From contig NZ_CP183948.1 of NCBI RefSeq assembly GCF_052056485.1, forward strand, positions 5,518,001 through 5,582,000: DNA of 64,000 bases, given 5' to 3'. The DNA is from Paenibacillus_AQ nitricinens. Its GTDB lineage: Bacteria; Bacillota; Bacilli; Paenibacillales; Paenibacillaceae. A program made the translations under genes and the position numbers. Below, piece by piece: positions 34,184-43,641 of this stretch (its first letter is position 1; each line of letters starts with the position of its first letter). Below the pieces are notes generated by a model that saw only the letters and a program-made list of their open reading frames with translations, searched no databases and was not told where the DNA came from.

Positions 34184-35068
34184 TTATTCTTTGACACTCC
34201 CCATCACAATTCCTTTAATGAAGAACCGCTGCAAGAACGGATACACGATTAGAATCGGAAATGCTGCTACGAAAATTTGAGCGGCTCTGCTCGTACGATC
34301 GGACAATTTGAGCATTAATTCTGCCCTCTCAGGTTTAATAAAGCGGAAATCCATTTTGATAATGATCGTCTGCAGGAAGGTCTGCAGCGGATAATTCTCG
34401 GGATGATTCATATAAATCATACCGTCAAACCAGCTATTCCAATGCCCCACCATGGTGAAAAGACCTGTCGTTGCCAATGCCGGCAACGATAGCGGCACAT
34501 ATATTTTCCATAAGGTAGTAAATTGACCCGCCCCATCGAGCAGCGAAGATTCCTCAAGTTCTTTGGGCAGACTGCGATAGAAATTCAGCAGCAGAATAAC
34601 GTTGAACACCATAATCGCTCCTGGCAGCACCAAAGCCCAAATTGTATCGAGCATCCCAAGGTTCTTCACGGTTAAATAGTTTGGAATAAGCCCGCCACTG
34701 AATAAAATCGTGAATACGAAGAACCATGAATAGAAGGTCCGCAGCCGAAATTGGCGAGAATCTTTGGATAATGGATAGGCCGTGATAATCGTCAGGAACA
34801 TGCTGATTGTCGTTCCCATAAGGACCCGCTGAATCGATACCCAGAATGCGCGTAAATATTCAGGTTTTCCAAATACGTTAGCATAAGCAGCCGTTGTGAA
34901 TTCAACTGGCCACAGGATGACTTTACCGGCGGATGCTGCCTGCCCGGAGCTGAACGAGAGCGCCAAAATATGAATAATAGGCATGAGGCATAAGAAAGAT
35001 ACGGATCCCAGAAAAATGAAATTACATATCAAAAACAATTTCCTTCCGAATGATCTGTTAGTACGCAC
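34184..35068 (-). CDS. LplC-type carbohydrate ABC permease
   Basis: A 294-residue six-helix permease with the family start SFGRKLFLICNFIFLG and the end KGIVMGSVKE. The EAA loop is EESSLLDGAGQFTTLWKIYV at about residues 183-202. The start is GTG 35068, with GGGAG seven bases before it. It lies 34 bases after the LplB-type gene. LplABC importers take up oligosaccharides or uronides in Paenibacillus and Bacillus; the cargo here is not known. Confidence 0.87.
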   Translation of the reverse strand: MRTNRSFGRKLFLICNFIFLGSVSFLCLMPIIHILALSFSSGQAASAGKVILWPVEFTTAAYANVFGKPEYLRAFWVSIQRVLMGTTISMFLTIITAYPLSKDSRQFRLRTFYSWFFVFTILFSGGLIPNYLTVKNLGMLDTIWALVLPGAIMVFNVILLLNFYRSLPKELEESSLLDGAGQFTTLWKIYVPLSLPALATTGLFTMVGHWNSWFDGMIYMNHPENYPLQTFLQTIIIKMDFRFIKPERAELMLKLSDRTSRAAQIFVAAFPILIVYPFLQRFFIKGIVMGSVKE

Positions 35069-35102
35069 GATGTGTCTCCCTTCTGAATTACCGACGATTG
35101 CA

Positions 35103-36008
35103 TTAGAAAATGCGGTAATTCGCTACACGATAGGCTAAGATATAGGACATAGATACGAATACGAAAGAGATGACTGATTTCAGTAGTCCTACGGCCGTAG
35201 CGAAACCGAACTGTGCTTGCTCAATCCCCATACGATATACGAAGGTATCGATAATATCCGCGCTCTCATAGACCGGAGGACTGTATAGATTGAAGATTTG
35301 ATCAAATCCGGCATTCAGTACATTCCCGATACTAAGCGTGAACATGAGGACGATAATAGGAAGCATCCCCGGCAGCGTCACATGTAACGTCTGCTTAAAG
35401 CGTCCTGCGCCGTCGATCTCCGCTGCCTCGTATAGTGACGGATTAATACTGGTAAGCGCAGCCAGATAGACAATCGTACCAAATCCGAACTCTTTCCATA
35501 CATCCGATATGACCATGACATAAGGGAACCATTTATTGTCTCCCAGGAAAAAAACAGGGTCGATACCAAACAAGCCAAGCACTTGATTGAGAATACCGGA
35601 AGATGGAGACAATACATCGATTAGAATACCGCTTAACAAGACCCATGATAGAAAATGCGGCAAGTACACGAGCGTCTGGAAGGTCCGTTTGACCCATTCT
35701 TTCCGCATCTCATTCAGCAGTATCGCTATGGTGACCGGAACGACCATGCCTGCTACAATTTTCATCACCGCAATGTATACTGTATTGAAGAATATCCGGC
35801 CGATATCGGGGTAATCCATCAGTAACTGAAAGTTTTTAAGACCAATAAATGGGGAGCCGAACAACCCTTTATTCGGTACGTATTTCTGAAAGGCCATCAT
35901 AATGCCGGCCATCGGGATATAACTGAAGATGAGGACCAATACGATCCCAGGAACCAACATCAAGTGAAGCGGCCACTCCCTTTTCCACATACGCGTTAAT
36001 ACATTCAT
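35103..36008 (-). CDS. LplB-type carbohydrate ABC permease
   Basis: A 301-residue permease with six helices and the LplB hallmarks PLHLMLVPGIVLVLIFSYIP near the start and FLSWVLLSGILIDVLSPSSG in the middle. The EAA loop is YEAAEIDGAGRFKQTLHVTL. ATG 36008 is preferred to the in-frame ATG at 36017, since GAGGTGG lies five bases before the former and abuts the latter. It follows the binding-protein gene in the operon. Confidence 0.87.
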   Translation of the reverse strand: MNVLTRMWKREWPLHLMLVPGIVLVLIFSYIPMAGIMMAFQKYVPNKGLFGSPFIGLKNFQLLMDYPDIGRIFFNTVYIAVMKIVAGMVVPVTIAILLNEMRKEWVKRTFQTLVYLPHFLSWVLLSGILIDVLSPSSGILNQVLGLFGIDPVFFLGDNKWFPYVMVISDVWKEFGFGTIVYLAALTSINPSLYEAAEIDGAGRFKQTLHVTLPGMLPIIVLMFTLSIGNVLNAGFDQIFNLYSPPVYESADIIDTFVYRMGIEQAQFGFATAVGLLKSVISFVFVSMSYILAYRVANYRIF

Positions 36009-36098
36009 GCCATCCACCTCGCTATAGGACTAAAAAATTAAAAACTAGGTTAAAGAAAAGAGAGGTCGTTTGTGTCCAACCCCTCGATTCTCCTGCTA

Positions 36099-37760
36099 TC
36101 ATTGTTTGTTAGTCGCGTACCATTCATTGACTTCTTTGGTCATTTCGTCGCCGCCAAGCTTTTTCCACTCTTCCACGAATTTATCGAATTCATCCACGGA
36201 TACTTGATTCATCATAATCTTGAAGTATACTTCATCCCGCTTCTTCTTCAGGATTTCTTGTCGATCTGCCATGGTTGGAGTCGGTGCGCCGTAGAATTTG
36301 TTCTGTAGGTACTGTTTATTGTTCTGAATTTCAGGAACAAGTGAATATGCGCCTTTTGGACCTGAAATCAGATATTCCCACCACATGTTGATATCCGTAC
36401 CGTCAACATACTTCATGGCACGCTCGTAACGAGTTTTTTGATCTTTCGTCTCCAAAATGCTCTCGTCTTTGTTCTCGATCGCTTTTGGCAATATTTCACC
36501 ATTATTATCCTTTTGTTTACCAACACGAAGCGGGCTTAGAAGCCAGTAGTTGTTGCCTTTCTCCTTCAGGTCTTTACCATACTCATACACTTTCTGTTCT
36601 GGCGTCGGATGATTATCCACGACAATCCAATGGTTCAGCAATTTAATAACGCCTTCCGGATGCTTCGCTTGCTTGGAGATAACATAATATTCGTCAACAC
36701 CCAAACCGATCTGTGATAGTGCAGGTTCGCTATCCACCGATGGAATCGGGAATACGCCCCACTCTTGTACGACTTTACCATCCTTTACTGCGCCTTTAGC
36801 GAGCTGAGCCGGCACCCAAGACTGGCCGTATACGATACCTGCGTTGTTGTTGTAGAGGAGCTCTGCCGCTTTCTCCACATCTTTAACAGAGAACTCAGGA
36901 TCAATCAATCCTTTCTTAAACATTTCCTGCATCGCCTTAAGTGCGTCTTTCACTTGAGGCTGAATGTCACTGTTGACCAAATTGCCATTTCCGTCTTCCA
37001 TCCAAAGATTTTCATAAGCATGGTAACTATTCAAGAATGCTATTAGTCCTGTAACACCTGTGGAATGGTTAAATGGATCTTTGCTAATTACAATTCCATA
37101 CGGTTTCCCAGTGCCGCCTGGATCTTTTGTTTTGAACGCTTCGGCGATCGTCAAGAGATCTGCCATCGTCTTCGGTTCCGGCAGGTTCAATTTCTTCAGC
37201 CAGTCCGTGCGTACATAGAGGAACTGATACTGGTACGGATTATAAGAACTTGGAATCCCCATGAGTTTACCGTCGAAAGTGGCGGTCTTCAGTTGCATTC
37301 CGCCATCCATCGACAAGAATTTCTTCGTCTCATCCGTCGCATTCTTGTCATATACGTCCGTGATATCCATAATCATATCCGCTTCGGTCAGCTCTTTCAG
37401 CTGTGTAGCATTAACCTTCATGAAGTCCGGAAGATCATTGGAGGCGATGGACATCTTCACTTTTTCCTTGAATTGAACGTCATCGGCGGACACCCATTTA
37501 TTCGTGAGCTTCACACCGATATCTTTCTCATACGCATCATAGACCGAGTTCTTCTCGAAGCTTTCGCCCTCATCGAATTTGAGATACTGATCGCTTGCCG
37601 AAACTGTTGAAACTTCAATCACTTCATTTTTTTGTTCCACAGGTGTCTCAGGCTGCTTCTCAGGCTGCTTCTCCCCTTCATTTGTGGTTTTGCCGCATGC
37701 CGTGATAGTTAAACTTAGGATCAATGCGACGATCAGAAGTATTCTACTTTTTTTCTTCAT
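36099..37760 (-). CDS. LplA-type substrate-binding lipoprotein
   Basis: A 553-residue lipoprotein, in the usual size range for LplA-type binding proteins. The signal ends in a lipobox ITAC near residues 19-22, followed by a Glu/Pro/Lys linker. The mature part includes NDLPDFMKVNATQLKELTEA and WLKKLNLPEPKTMADLLTIA, typical of this group. ATG 37760 has GGAGGGG four bases upstream. It is the first gene of a six-gene operon (binding protein, LplB, LplC, YesM, YesN, Gfo/Idh). No glycoside hydrolase is encoded with it, so the cargo cannot be read from context. Confidence 0.87.
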   Translation of the reverse strand: MKKKSRILLIVALILSLTITACGKTTNEGEKQPEKQPETPVEQKNEVIEVSTVSASDQYLKFDEGESFEKNSVYDAYEKDIGVKLTNKWVSADDVQFKEKVKMSIASNDLPDFMKVNATQLKELTEADMIMDITDVYDKNATDETKKFLSMDGGMQLKTATFDGKLMGIPSSYNPYQYQFLYVRTDWLKKLNLPEPKTMADLLTIAEAFKTKDPGGTGKPYGIVISKDPFNHSTGVTGLIAFLNSYHAYENLWMEDGNGNLVNSDIQPQVKDALKAMQEMFKKGLIDPEFSVKDVEKAAELLYNNNAGIVYGQSWVPAQLAKGAVKDGKVVQEWGVFPIPSVDSEPALSQIGLGVDEYYVISKQAKHPEGVIKLLNHWIVVDNHPTPEQKVYEYGKDLKEKGNNYWLLSPLRVGKQKDNNGEILPKAIENKDESILETKDQKTRYERAMKYVDGTDINMWWEYLISGPKGAYSLVPEIQNNKQYLQNKFYGAPTPTMADRQEILKKKRDEVYFKIMMNQVSVDEFDKFVEEWKKLGGDEMTKEVNEWYATNKQ

Positions 37761-38026
37761 ATTACCCCTCCACATGGTCTCAAAATAGGTCGTGCATCTG
37801 CTTCATGCAGCTTCTCTTCCTAGTTCTAGTATAGGAAAGGGAAGGACCCCCATCTATATACTAGTCTTTACTTTCGTATACAACTCTTGACTACCGTCAG
37901 GCTTGTCCGTAGAACGCACAAGAGAGGGAGTCTCCCCTAGGTTAGGTTGACTCCCCCTTCGCTTCGTTGAAACGTTATCGTGTAATAACTCGAATATTCA
38001 GCTCCCAAAGGCTAATGGTTATTCCC

Positions 38027-39001
38027 TCAGCTTTCAATAAACCTAAGCGCGCGTTCAGATTGATAATCAGCTAAACCTTTTGCGAATTGTTGATCAGGGA
38101 ATCCTCTATGCAGTAGCTTTAAACCCGCTGAGGTTAATGATATATGGTGGTGAAGTTGATAAAATAGCAGTCTGTCAGGGTCAAGCCTATCGTTCTTAAG
38201 GTACCGGTAGAAATCCCCAAATCGCATCTCCAAAAAACTATGCTCATGCTCAATATCAAAAAACATGGCCCCTTCGATATCGATCAAAAAGGGTTCCAGC
38301 TTATCATTAACCAATACATGGTCAGGACCCATTTCCCCGTGAATAAATCCATACTGCTTTCTAGGCTTCATTCTTGCTTCTAACGCGTACAGCTTATCGA
38401 GTAGTTTACTTTGATTAGCCCTGATCTTCTCCATATGTTGAGAGGCATAAGCTAGCTGTACTTTCGCATTTTCCATTTTTAACAAATGACATGGTTCTGT
38501 GCTGATCTCGTTAGCATTGACTTTCCCAAAAATTCGCCTCTCGTTGGTATGCATAGTTGTAAGCATATCCCCTAGCCGCTGAAACACTTTATCTTGAACA
38601 CGTAAATCAGCATGATGAAAATAGTCTTCTGCCTTACGTCCATCTATATATTCAACGAGCGCATAATCAAATGGGTAACGATCTTTTTCCTTATTTAGAT
38701 CATAAAGTGCAGGGGTCTGAATTCCATGTTGTATTAAGAACTTGTTGTTTAATTCAAATAATTCACTTCCATAGGACTGTTCATTTATATCTTCATTCGC
38801 TTTTTCTTCTTCAAAATAATTCATAGAAAGATCCCACACATACAAAACGCAGGAAAATCCATTACTGCACTCCATCTTGTAGACCACCTTTTGTGCGCCA
38901 CCATGCATTCGTGAAACACAATTAACTACATAACTGGTACCAAAAATCCGTCCAATATAATCCTGTAAGTCGGCCTGATCAAGATGATAGGTAACGTCCA
39001 T
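38027..39001 (-). CDS. APH-family phosphotransferase
   Basis: A 324-residue kinase-like protein of the aminoglycoside/choline phosphotransferase superfamily. The catalytic loop is YGFIHGEMGPDHVLVND (HGEMGPDHV in place of HGDxxxxN), and the metal-binding DxD site is FLIDIEGAMFFDIEHEH. The N-lobe contains CVLYVWDLSMNYFEEEK. ATG 39001 is chosen because GGAG lies eight bases upstream. It stands alone. Changes in the catalytic loop mean that drug phosphorylation should not be assumed; fructosamine or small-molecule kinases share this fold. Confidence 0.72.
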   Translation of the reverse strand: MDVTYHLDQADLQDYIGRIFGTSYVVNCVSRMHGGAQKVVYKMECSNGFSCVLYVWDLSMNYFEEEKANEDINEQSYGSELFELNNKFLIQHGIQTPALYDLNKEKDRYPFDYALVEYIDGRKAEDYFHHADLRVQDKVFQRLGDMLTTMHTNERRIFGKVNANEISTEPCHLLKMENAKVQLAYASQHMEKIRANQSKLLDKLYALEARMKPRKQYGFIHGEMGPDHVLVNDKLEPFLIDIEGAMFFDIEHEHSFLEMRFGDFYRYLKNDRLDPDRLLFYQLHHHISLTSAGLKLLHRGFPDQQFAKGLADYQSERALRFIES

Positions 39002-39127
39002 TAACAACACTCCATTTATTAAGTTTTGCCGGCTTCACAATAGTAAATAAAATCCAGCCCAAAGTATAGACTTTTTCTTTCTGATCAATTATGATGTTGA
39101 ATAAGGTCTTGAAAAAAATAAGCATAC

Positions 39128-39166
39128 AAAAAGCCTTTGGATTTTATTCCAAAAGGCTTTTTTTTT
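39128..39166. terminator. Bidirectional terminator
   Basis: AAAAGCCTTTGGA pairs with TTCCAAAAGGCTTTT, with a run of nine T on the plus side and five T on the minus side. It closes the minus-strand DUF4367-like pseudogene. Confidence 0.85.
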
Positions 39167-39180
39167 GATGAAAAAATCAC

Positions 39181-39598
39181 CTATTCAACCATTGATTTTG
39201 CTAATAAAACCATCTGCTTCCTAGACAATCGAAAGCTATCCACCTCAATATAAGTACCCTCTTGCACCCAACGCAAACATCCTCCTTGTGTTCCATAATC
39301 ATACCTTGCTTCAATTCCGTTCAAATGAACAACCTCACCTCTCTTGTCGAATTTAAAGTCCTCTTCTATCACTGTGGTCGTGCTTGTTTTCCTAAGAATA
39401 TCAATTATTGTTTCAGATCGCTTACTTCGGTACCCTACCGCTTTATGCTGTTCAATCCCAAACAGATACGTACTTCCTGATTTATCAAAGTAATGGAGTC
39501 TAACCTTTTAATTGATCTAATCCAATATGCGCGAAAGCTATATTAGGAATTAACAACGATATTATTGTTAAGAACAAAATTAAAATCCGTTTTTTCAT
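39181..39598 (-). pseudogene. Frameshifted small exported protein, DUF4367-like
   Basis: An ATG at 39598 opens a signal peptide (MKKRILILFLTIISLLIPN, then AFA) but the frame stops after about 32 codons. One base out of phase, the sequence continues without stop as VRLHYFDKSGSTYLFGIEQ to LLAKSMVE at 39181. Removing one A from the AAAA tract near 39511 restores one 138-residue frame. The C-terminal pattern (ingested W, EGTYIEV, LSRKQMVLLAKSM) resembles DUF4367. The open part alone starts at a GTG (39372) without a ribosome binding site. It could be a pseudogene, a slippage switch or a sequencing error. Confidence 0.6.
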
Positions 39599-39668
39599 AA
39601 CCACCATCAGCACCTCCCATGCGTTTATCCGTGTAGGATTCCCATTAATGAGGGCTTTATCAACGTAA

Positions 39669-39698
39669 AGAAGCTACCCAGTGTGCAGGTAGCTTTCT
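39669..39698 (-). terminator. Terminator downstream of the AraC-type regulator gene
   Basis: AAGCTACC (39670-39677) pairs with GGTAGCTT (39688-39695). Both sides have short T-rich tracts, so the direction is uncertain; the nearest upstream gene is on the minus strand. Confidence 0.6.
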
Positions 39699-39763
39699 TG
39701 TCTAGAACTCTTATTGAGCTATCGTTTCCCTTAATAGCTTTATGATACAGTTCACCAGACGAT

Positions 39764-40645
39764 CTAAATCTTTCTTCTAACAGGAATCCAAACCTCACAT
39801 ATCGATTCTTCCAGTGTATCATCCATCCAGAAGTATTTTTCCATACATGGACCTTCTACTTGTTCAAATCCTACCGAGGGGAACCATTCTGAGTAAATTC
39901 GTCTCCAAACATTTTGGATTTCTAGTCCAATTTCCGAGTCATCTGGAATTGATTCACGGCTATCAAATACCGCATAGGTTTGACCAGGGACATAAAGAGT
40001 AACAAGCCCCTCCGTTACTTCTTTACCTTCTGGCAGATCAATCCCCATTAAATAACGTCGGGTTCCATCTTCCCTAAAGTCGAAATAATAGCCATACAGT
40101 AGTGAGCCTGAGGGATTCCCAACCAAATCATTAATCCGATCATGTGTCCCATCTTTCCAAATCCCCTCTACAAAAATAGGTATTTCTGTATAGGCATCCT
40201 TTTGGATGATAACGTCCTTTCCGATAACCGTTGAAGCCTGTTCTTCCACAATTCGATAGTTCATTTCAGTTTCTCCTTTAATCTGAATTTGAAAGGAGAT
40301 TCGAGGAAAAGATTTAAGCTTCACGTTCTTTTTCTTCGCCATGTGCGGCGTCACCCCATGCATTCGTTGAAATGCTTTAGCGAATGCTTCTGGGGTCTCA
40401 TAACCATAATTTAGCGCAATATCGATGACCTTATTATCTGTTCCTGCTAACTCCTCGGCTGCTAGCGTAAGACGCCTGTTTCGTACATATTCAGTAACCG
40501 TAAATCCGGTTAAAGCATGAAACATACGTTGAAAATGAAATTTCGATGTCATTGCAGCCGTAGCAATGTCTTCGATCTCAATGGCGGATTTCAGATTGTG
40601 TTCCACGTAATCTATCGCTTGTTGTAGCAGCCTAATCGTCTCCAA
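39764..40645 (-). CDS. AraC-family regulator with GyrI-like effector domain
   Basis: A 293-residue regulator. Residues 1-100 are an AraC DNA-binding domain (IEIEDIATAAMTSKFHFQRM and VIDIALNYGYETPEAFAKAF), and residues about 130-290 are a GyrI-like small-molecule-binding domain (YRIVEEQASTVIGKDVII to EVWIPVRRK). Members include Rob/BmrR-like sensors that respond to hydrophobic compounds. The start is TTG 40645, since AAAGGAG lies eight bases upstream; the ATG 24 bases earlier has no such site. It stands alone, so its target is not evident. Confidence 0.83.
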   Translation of the reverse strand: METIRLLQQAIDYVEHNLKSAIEIEDIATAAMTSKFHFQRMFHALTGFTVTEYVRNRRLTLAAEELAGTDNKVIDIALNYGYETPEAFAKAFQRMHGVTPHMAKKKNVKLKSFPRISFQIQIKGETEMNYRIVEEQASTVIGKDVIIQKDAYTEIPIFVEGIWKDGTHDRINDLVGNPSGSLLYGYYFDFREDGTRRYLMGIDLPEGKEVTEGLVTLYVPGQTYAVFDSRESIPDDSEIGLEIQNVWRRIYSEWFPSVGFEQVEGPCMEKYFWMDDTLEESICEVWIPVRRKI

Positions 40646-40774
40646 GGCCTCATCTCCTTTCCATTTCATTGTAGAGAAACCAATAAATCTATTCCTGACC
40701 CGGAATGCTTTGATTTGTCCAAAAAATTCCTGTTATCTATAATAAGGTTCACTTTATCATCTAAAGAGCAAAAC

Positions 40775-40805
40775 AAAAAGCACCCGTTTGGGTGCCTTTT
40801 GTTTA
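40775..40805 (-). terminator. Terminator of the large SLH protein gene
   Basis: AAGCACCC pairs with GGGTGCCTT around GTTT, with CTTTTTG on the minus strand and CTTTTG on the plus strand. It closes the SLH gene on the minus strand. Confidence 0.82.
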
Positions 40806-40839
40806 TGGGAGTGATTTTTTCCTACAGTATAAATACTCG

Positions 40840-43506
40840 TTACTCTATGTCTAAGGAAAAATCAAGACTGCTGTTTAGCATGCGCAAGATCATGAGTAAT
40901 GCCTCAGATCTCGTAGCATTAGCATTTGGTTTAAACAAACCGTCAACAGTTCCCTTTACAATCCCCATATCAGATAACATATTTATCTCAGCCTCTGCCC
41001 AATTACCGAGAATATCCTTAAACTTAGTCTCTTTTGCTAAATTGGGGTTAATGACTGCAGCAAGCATAGCCGCTATTTCTGCTCTGCTAATAGAATTATT
41101 CGGTTTAAATGTTCCATCCGAGTAACCGTTGGTAATGCCACTAGCCTTTAATCCCGATATTGCATCTGATGCCCAGTGATCCTTAATATCTTTGAAATTG
41201 GATGGGTCTTTAGCACCTAAACCAAGCGCTTTTAATAGCATGGTCGCAAATTCTGCTCTTGTTACCGCAGCATCCGCATGGAATGAGCCGTCGCTGTACC
41301 CCGTAATAATTCCAAGTCTAGTTGCTACTTCGATTGCTTTAGCGTTTGGTGAGTCCTTAGATACATCCTTGAATGCTAGCGCAGGTGTAGATTTCACCTT
41401 TTCTACAATAGCCTTAACAACATCAATATTAACCTTTTCGTTGAAAAATGGCGCTGGGGTCGGTGTTGTTGTTGGCGCTGCTGTTGGCGCTGTCGTTGGT
41501 GCTGTTGTTTGCGCTGTCGTTGGTGCTGTTGTTGGTACTGTTGTTGGTGGTTCTGCTGTTGGCGCTGTCGTTGGTGCTGTTGTTGGTTCTGTTGTTGGCG
41601 CTGTCGTTGGTGCTGTTGTTGGTGCTGTTGTTGTTGGCGCTGTCGTTGGTGCTGTTGTTGGTGCTGTTGTTGTTGGTGCTGTTGTTGGTGGTTCTGTTGT
41701 TGGCGCTGTTGTTGGTGCTGTTGTTGGTGTTGGTGTTGGTGTCGGTATTGGTGTCGACGTTGGTGTCAGTGTTGGCGTCGCTGTCGGTGTCGACGTTGGT
41801 GTCGGTGTTGGCGTCGCTGTCGGTGTCGACGTTGGTGTCGGTGTTGGTGTCGGTGTTGGCGTCGACGTTGGTGTCGGTGTTGGCGTCGCTGTCGGTGTCG
41901 ACGTTGGTGTCGGTGTTGGTGTCGGTGTTGGCGTCGCTGTCGGTGTCGACGTTGGTGTCGGTGTTGGCGTCGCTGCCGGTGTTGGTGTTGGTGTTGGCGT
42001 CGCTGTTGGCGTTGGCGTCACTGTTGGCGTTGGCGTCGCTGTTGGCGTTGGTATTATCGGTTGATTGAACACTTTAATTTCTTGAAGATCAGGACCCGTG
42101 CTTCCATCTTCCCCTACTACATAGATCACAATCTGAATGTAGCGCTTAGAGATTTCTTCAGGAAAAAAGACCGAATCTGTCGTAAAACCATTATATTGTC
42201 CATCCGTATGAACGAGGCTAGCGTAAGTCGTGCCTGTGACTGTTTCAAACGGACCGGTCACGCTGTCGCTGACCTTCACTTCGTAGGATTGCAGATAGAC
42301 GGTATCGACAACACGGATTTCATTATAAGCCGCGCCTGCACTCATATCGAGTGTGATTGTCCAAGGCGCATCGGATTGACTGCCAATCCAGCCAGTCTCC
42401 AATAAATCGTCAGTCAAATGGCCAGTCTGACCGCTGGCGGTTCCTTTGTCGACTGTAACCGGTACGCCATATGCCAAGTTAGTGCTGTCTTCATTAACGA
42501 TGATGGTTCTCTTTACCGTGACAGCTTCGTTGCCTGCGGTATCAGTGGCATCATATCGAATGGTATACCGGCCCGCAACAGTCGTATCGATAGCCGGAAG
42601 CTCGACATTGTTCAAGCTGTAAGTTACTTTGGCTATCAAATCGATATCGACATTATCAGATACCGATACACCAGGATCAGAGAAGGACGTTCCGTTCCTA
42701 ACCAGCAGTGTTGAAGCACCGTTAAGCGTAATAACTGGTTTTTCCGTATCATTTTCGCCAAGTTCAGGACTTTGGAAAACTTGTGACCCGTAGGATATGT
42801 ACGCTTTGCCATTCGGCAAATAAGCGATACCATTGGGAATGGTTCGCATATTCAACAATAGCTCGAATTCGGACTCAGCTACAGTACTGTTCAATAAATG
42901 ATCGCTGTTAATGCGATAGATATTATTATTGTAGTCTTCAATAGCGTATAGATGACCAGCGGAACTTATCGTTATTCCTTGCACGGCTGTTGGGAGTCCT
43001 TTAATGACCGACGTTGCAGATGTTGCTCCCGGCGCGAGCTTGTAAATGCCTTTACTTGTGTAGTCCGTGAAATAAAGGTTATCAGTGGCATCGAAGGCCA
43101 TACCGTATACGAAATTAAAACCCGTATTGTAATATGCGGTGCCACTATTCGACGGGAGGGGAAAATTGACGAGTGCGCTTTTGTTGATTTTATAAATATT
43201 TCTATCATAGTTATCAGTCGTGAAGAACAGATCTCCGGCTTGGTTCAAGGCGACGGTCATAACATACTCTCTGTCCAGCACTTTCGTGACCTCTCCCGTC
43301 TCGACCGAAATGCGATAGATGCCGCCCGGATCTCGCTGAGCTGCATAAATATAGCCTTCATGGTAAGCGAGTGCTCTTGCACCTGGAACCGAAGCGTTGA
43401 TAAATTCGCTTGGAGACAGGGAATAGGGAACCTCCGAAGCCTTGGCTGCGGGAAGGCTTACAAATAGAATGATCAATGCCATTAATAAAGATAAAGAACG
43501 TTTCAT
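40840..43506 (-). CDS. Large SLH surface protein with propeller-like, Ig-like, discoidin-like domains and Thr/Pro linker
   Basis: An 888-residue exported protein. Order of parts: signal peptide (1-24), propeller-like repeats (about 35-260, for example GDLFFTTDNYDRNIYKI), an Ig-like DUF5011 domain (about 265-350, KPVITLNGASTLLV), a discoidin-like F5/8C domain (about 355-480), a low-complexity Thr/Pro/Ala linker (about 485-690) and three SLH domains (about 700-880, with TRAEFATMLL, SRAEIAAMLA and TRSEALLMIL). The SLH domains anchor it to the cell wall and the discoidin part suggests glycan binding. ATG 43506 is preferred over TTG 43530 because GAGGTGGG lies between them. Confidence 0.85.
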   Translation of the reverse strand: MKRSLSLLMALIILFVSLPAAKASEVPYSLSPSEFINASVPGARALAYHEGYIYAAQRDPGGIYRISVETGEVTKVLDREYVMTVALNQAGDLFFTTDNYDRNIYKINKSALVNFPLPSNSGTAYYNTGFNFVYGMAFDATDNLYFTDYTSKGIYKLAPGATSATSVIKGLPTAVQGITISSAGHLYAIEDYNNNIYRINSDHLLNSTVAESEFELLLNMRTIPNGIAYLPNGKAYISYGSQVFQSPELGENDTEKPVITLNGASTLLVRNGTSFSDPGVSVSDNVDIDLIAKVTYSLNNVELPAIDTTVAGRYTIRYDATDTAGNEAVTVKRTIIVNEDSTNLAYGVPVTVDKGTASGQTGHLTDDLLETGWIGSQSDAPWTITLDMSAGAAYNEIRVVDTVYLQSYEVKVSDSVTGPFETVTGTTYASLVHTDGQYNGFTTDSVFFPEEISKRYIQIVIYVVGEDGSTGPDLQEIKVFNQPIIPTPTATPTPTVTPTPTATPTPTPTPAATPTPTPTSTPTATPTPTPTPTPTSTPTATPTPTPTSTPTPTPTPTPTSTPTATPTPTPTSTPTATPTLTPTSTPIPTPTPTPTTAPTTAPTTEPPTTAPTTTAPTTAPTTAPTTTAPTTAPTTAPTTEPTTAPTTAPTAEPPTTVPTTAPTTAQTTAPTTAPTAAPTTTPTPAPFFNEKVNIDVVKAIVEKVKSTPALAFKDVSKDSPNAKAIEVATRLGIITGYSDGSFHADAAVTRAEFATMLLKALGLGAKDPSNFKDIKDHWASDAISGLKASGITNGYSDGTFKPNNSISRAEIAAMLAAVINPNLAKETKFKDILGNWAEAEINMLSDMGIVKGTVDGLFKPNANATRSEALLMILRMLNSSLDFSLDIE
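41452..42056 (-). repeat. Thr-Pro coding tandem repeats in the SLH protein
   Basis: About 600 bases of short tandem repeats within the gene. One half codes PT-rich units with a 36-base period (PTPTPTSTPTAT), the other TTAPTTAP-type units. The repeats also leave long open frames on the plus strand, which are shadows. Such tracts often change length by slippage. Confidence 0.85.
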
Positions 43507-43641
43507 ATAGGGGAATCCCACCTCTTTCAAATTGTAAAATAGATTATTCTACTCCAGCAAAGTGCTGATCTGCCCATGTGACATCAAATCGGCTTGCCGA
43601 AAATCATAATCACCATAATTTTTGGTGACAGATCATAGAGA

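Noticed and set aside
37065..37610. 181-codon plus-strand open frame inside the LplA-type gene
   Set aside because: Antisense to a clear binding-protein gene, without ribosome binding site or domain.
37900..37970. Hairpin GGGAGTC/GACTCCC as a terminator
   Set aside because: There is a stem, but no T run follows on either strand; left unassigned.
41452..42056. CRISPR-like array
   Set aside because: The repeats are in frame, code for Thr/Pro and have no unique spacers; no cas genes are near.
41192..42405. Long plus-strand open frames with Val/Gly, Leu/Val and Cys/Trp-rich translations
   Set aside because: They are antisense shadows of the Thr/Pro repeat region of the SLH gene; composition follows the repeat and no ribosome binding site fits.
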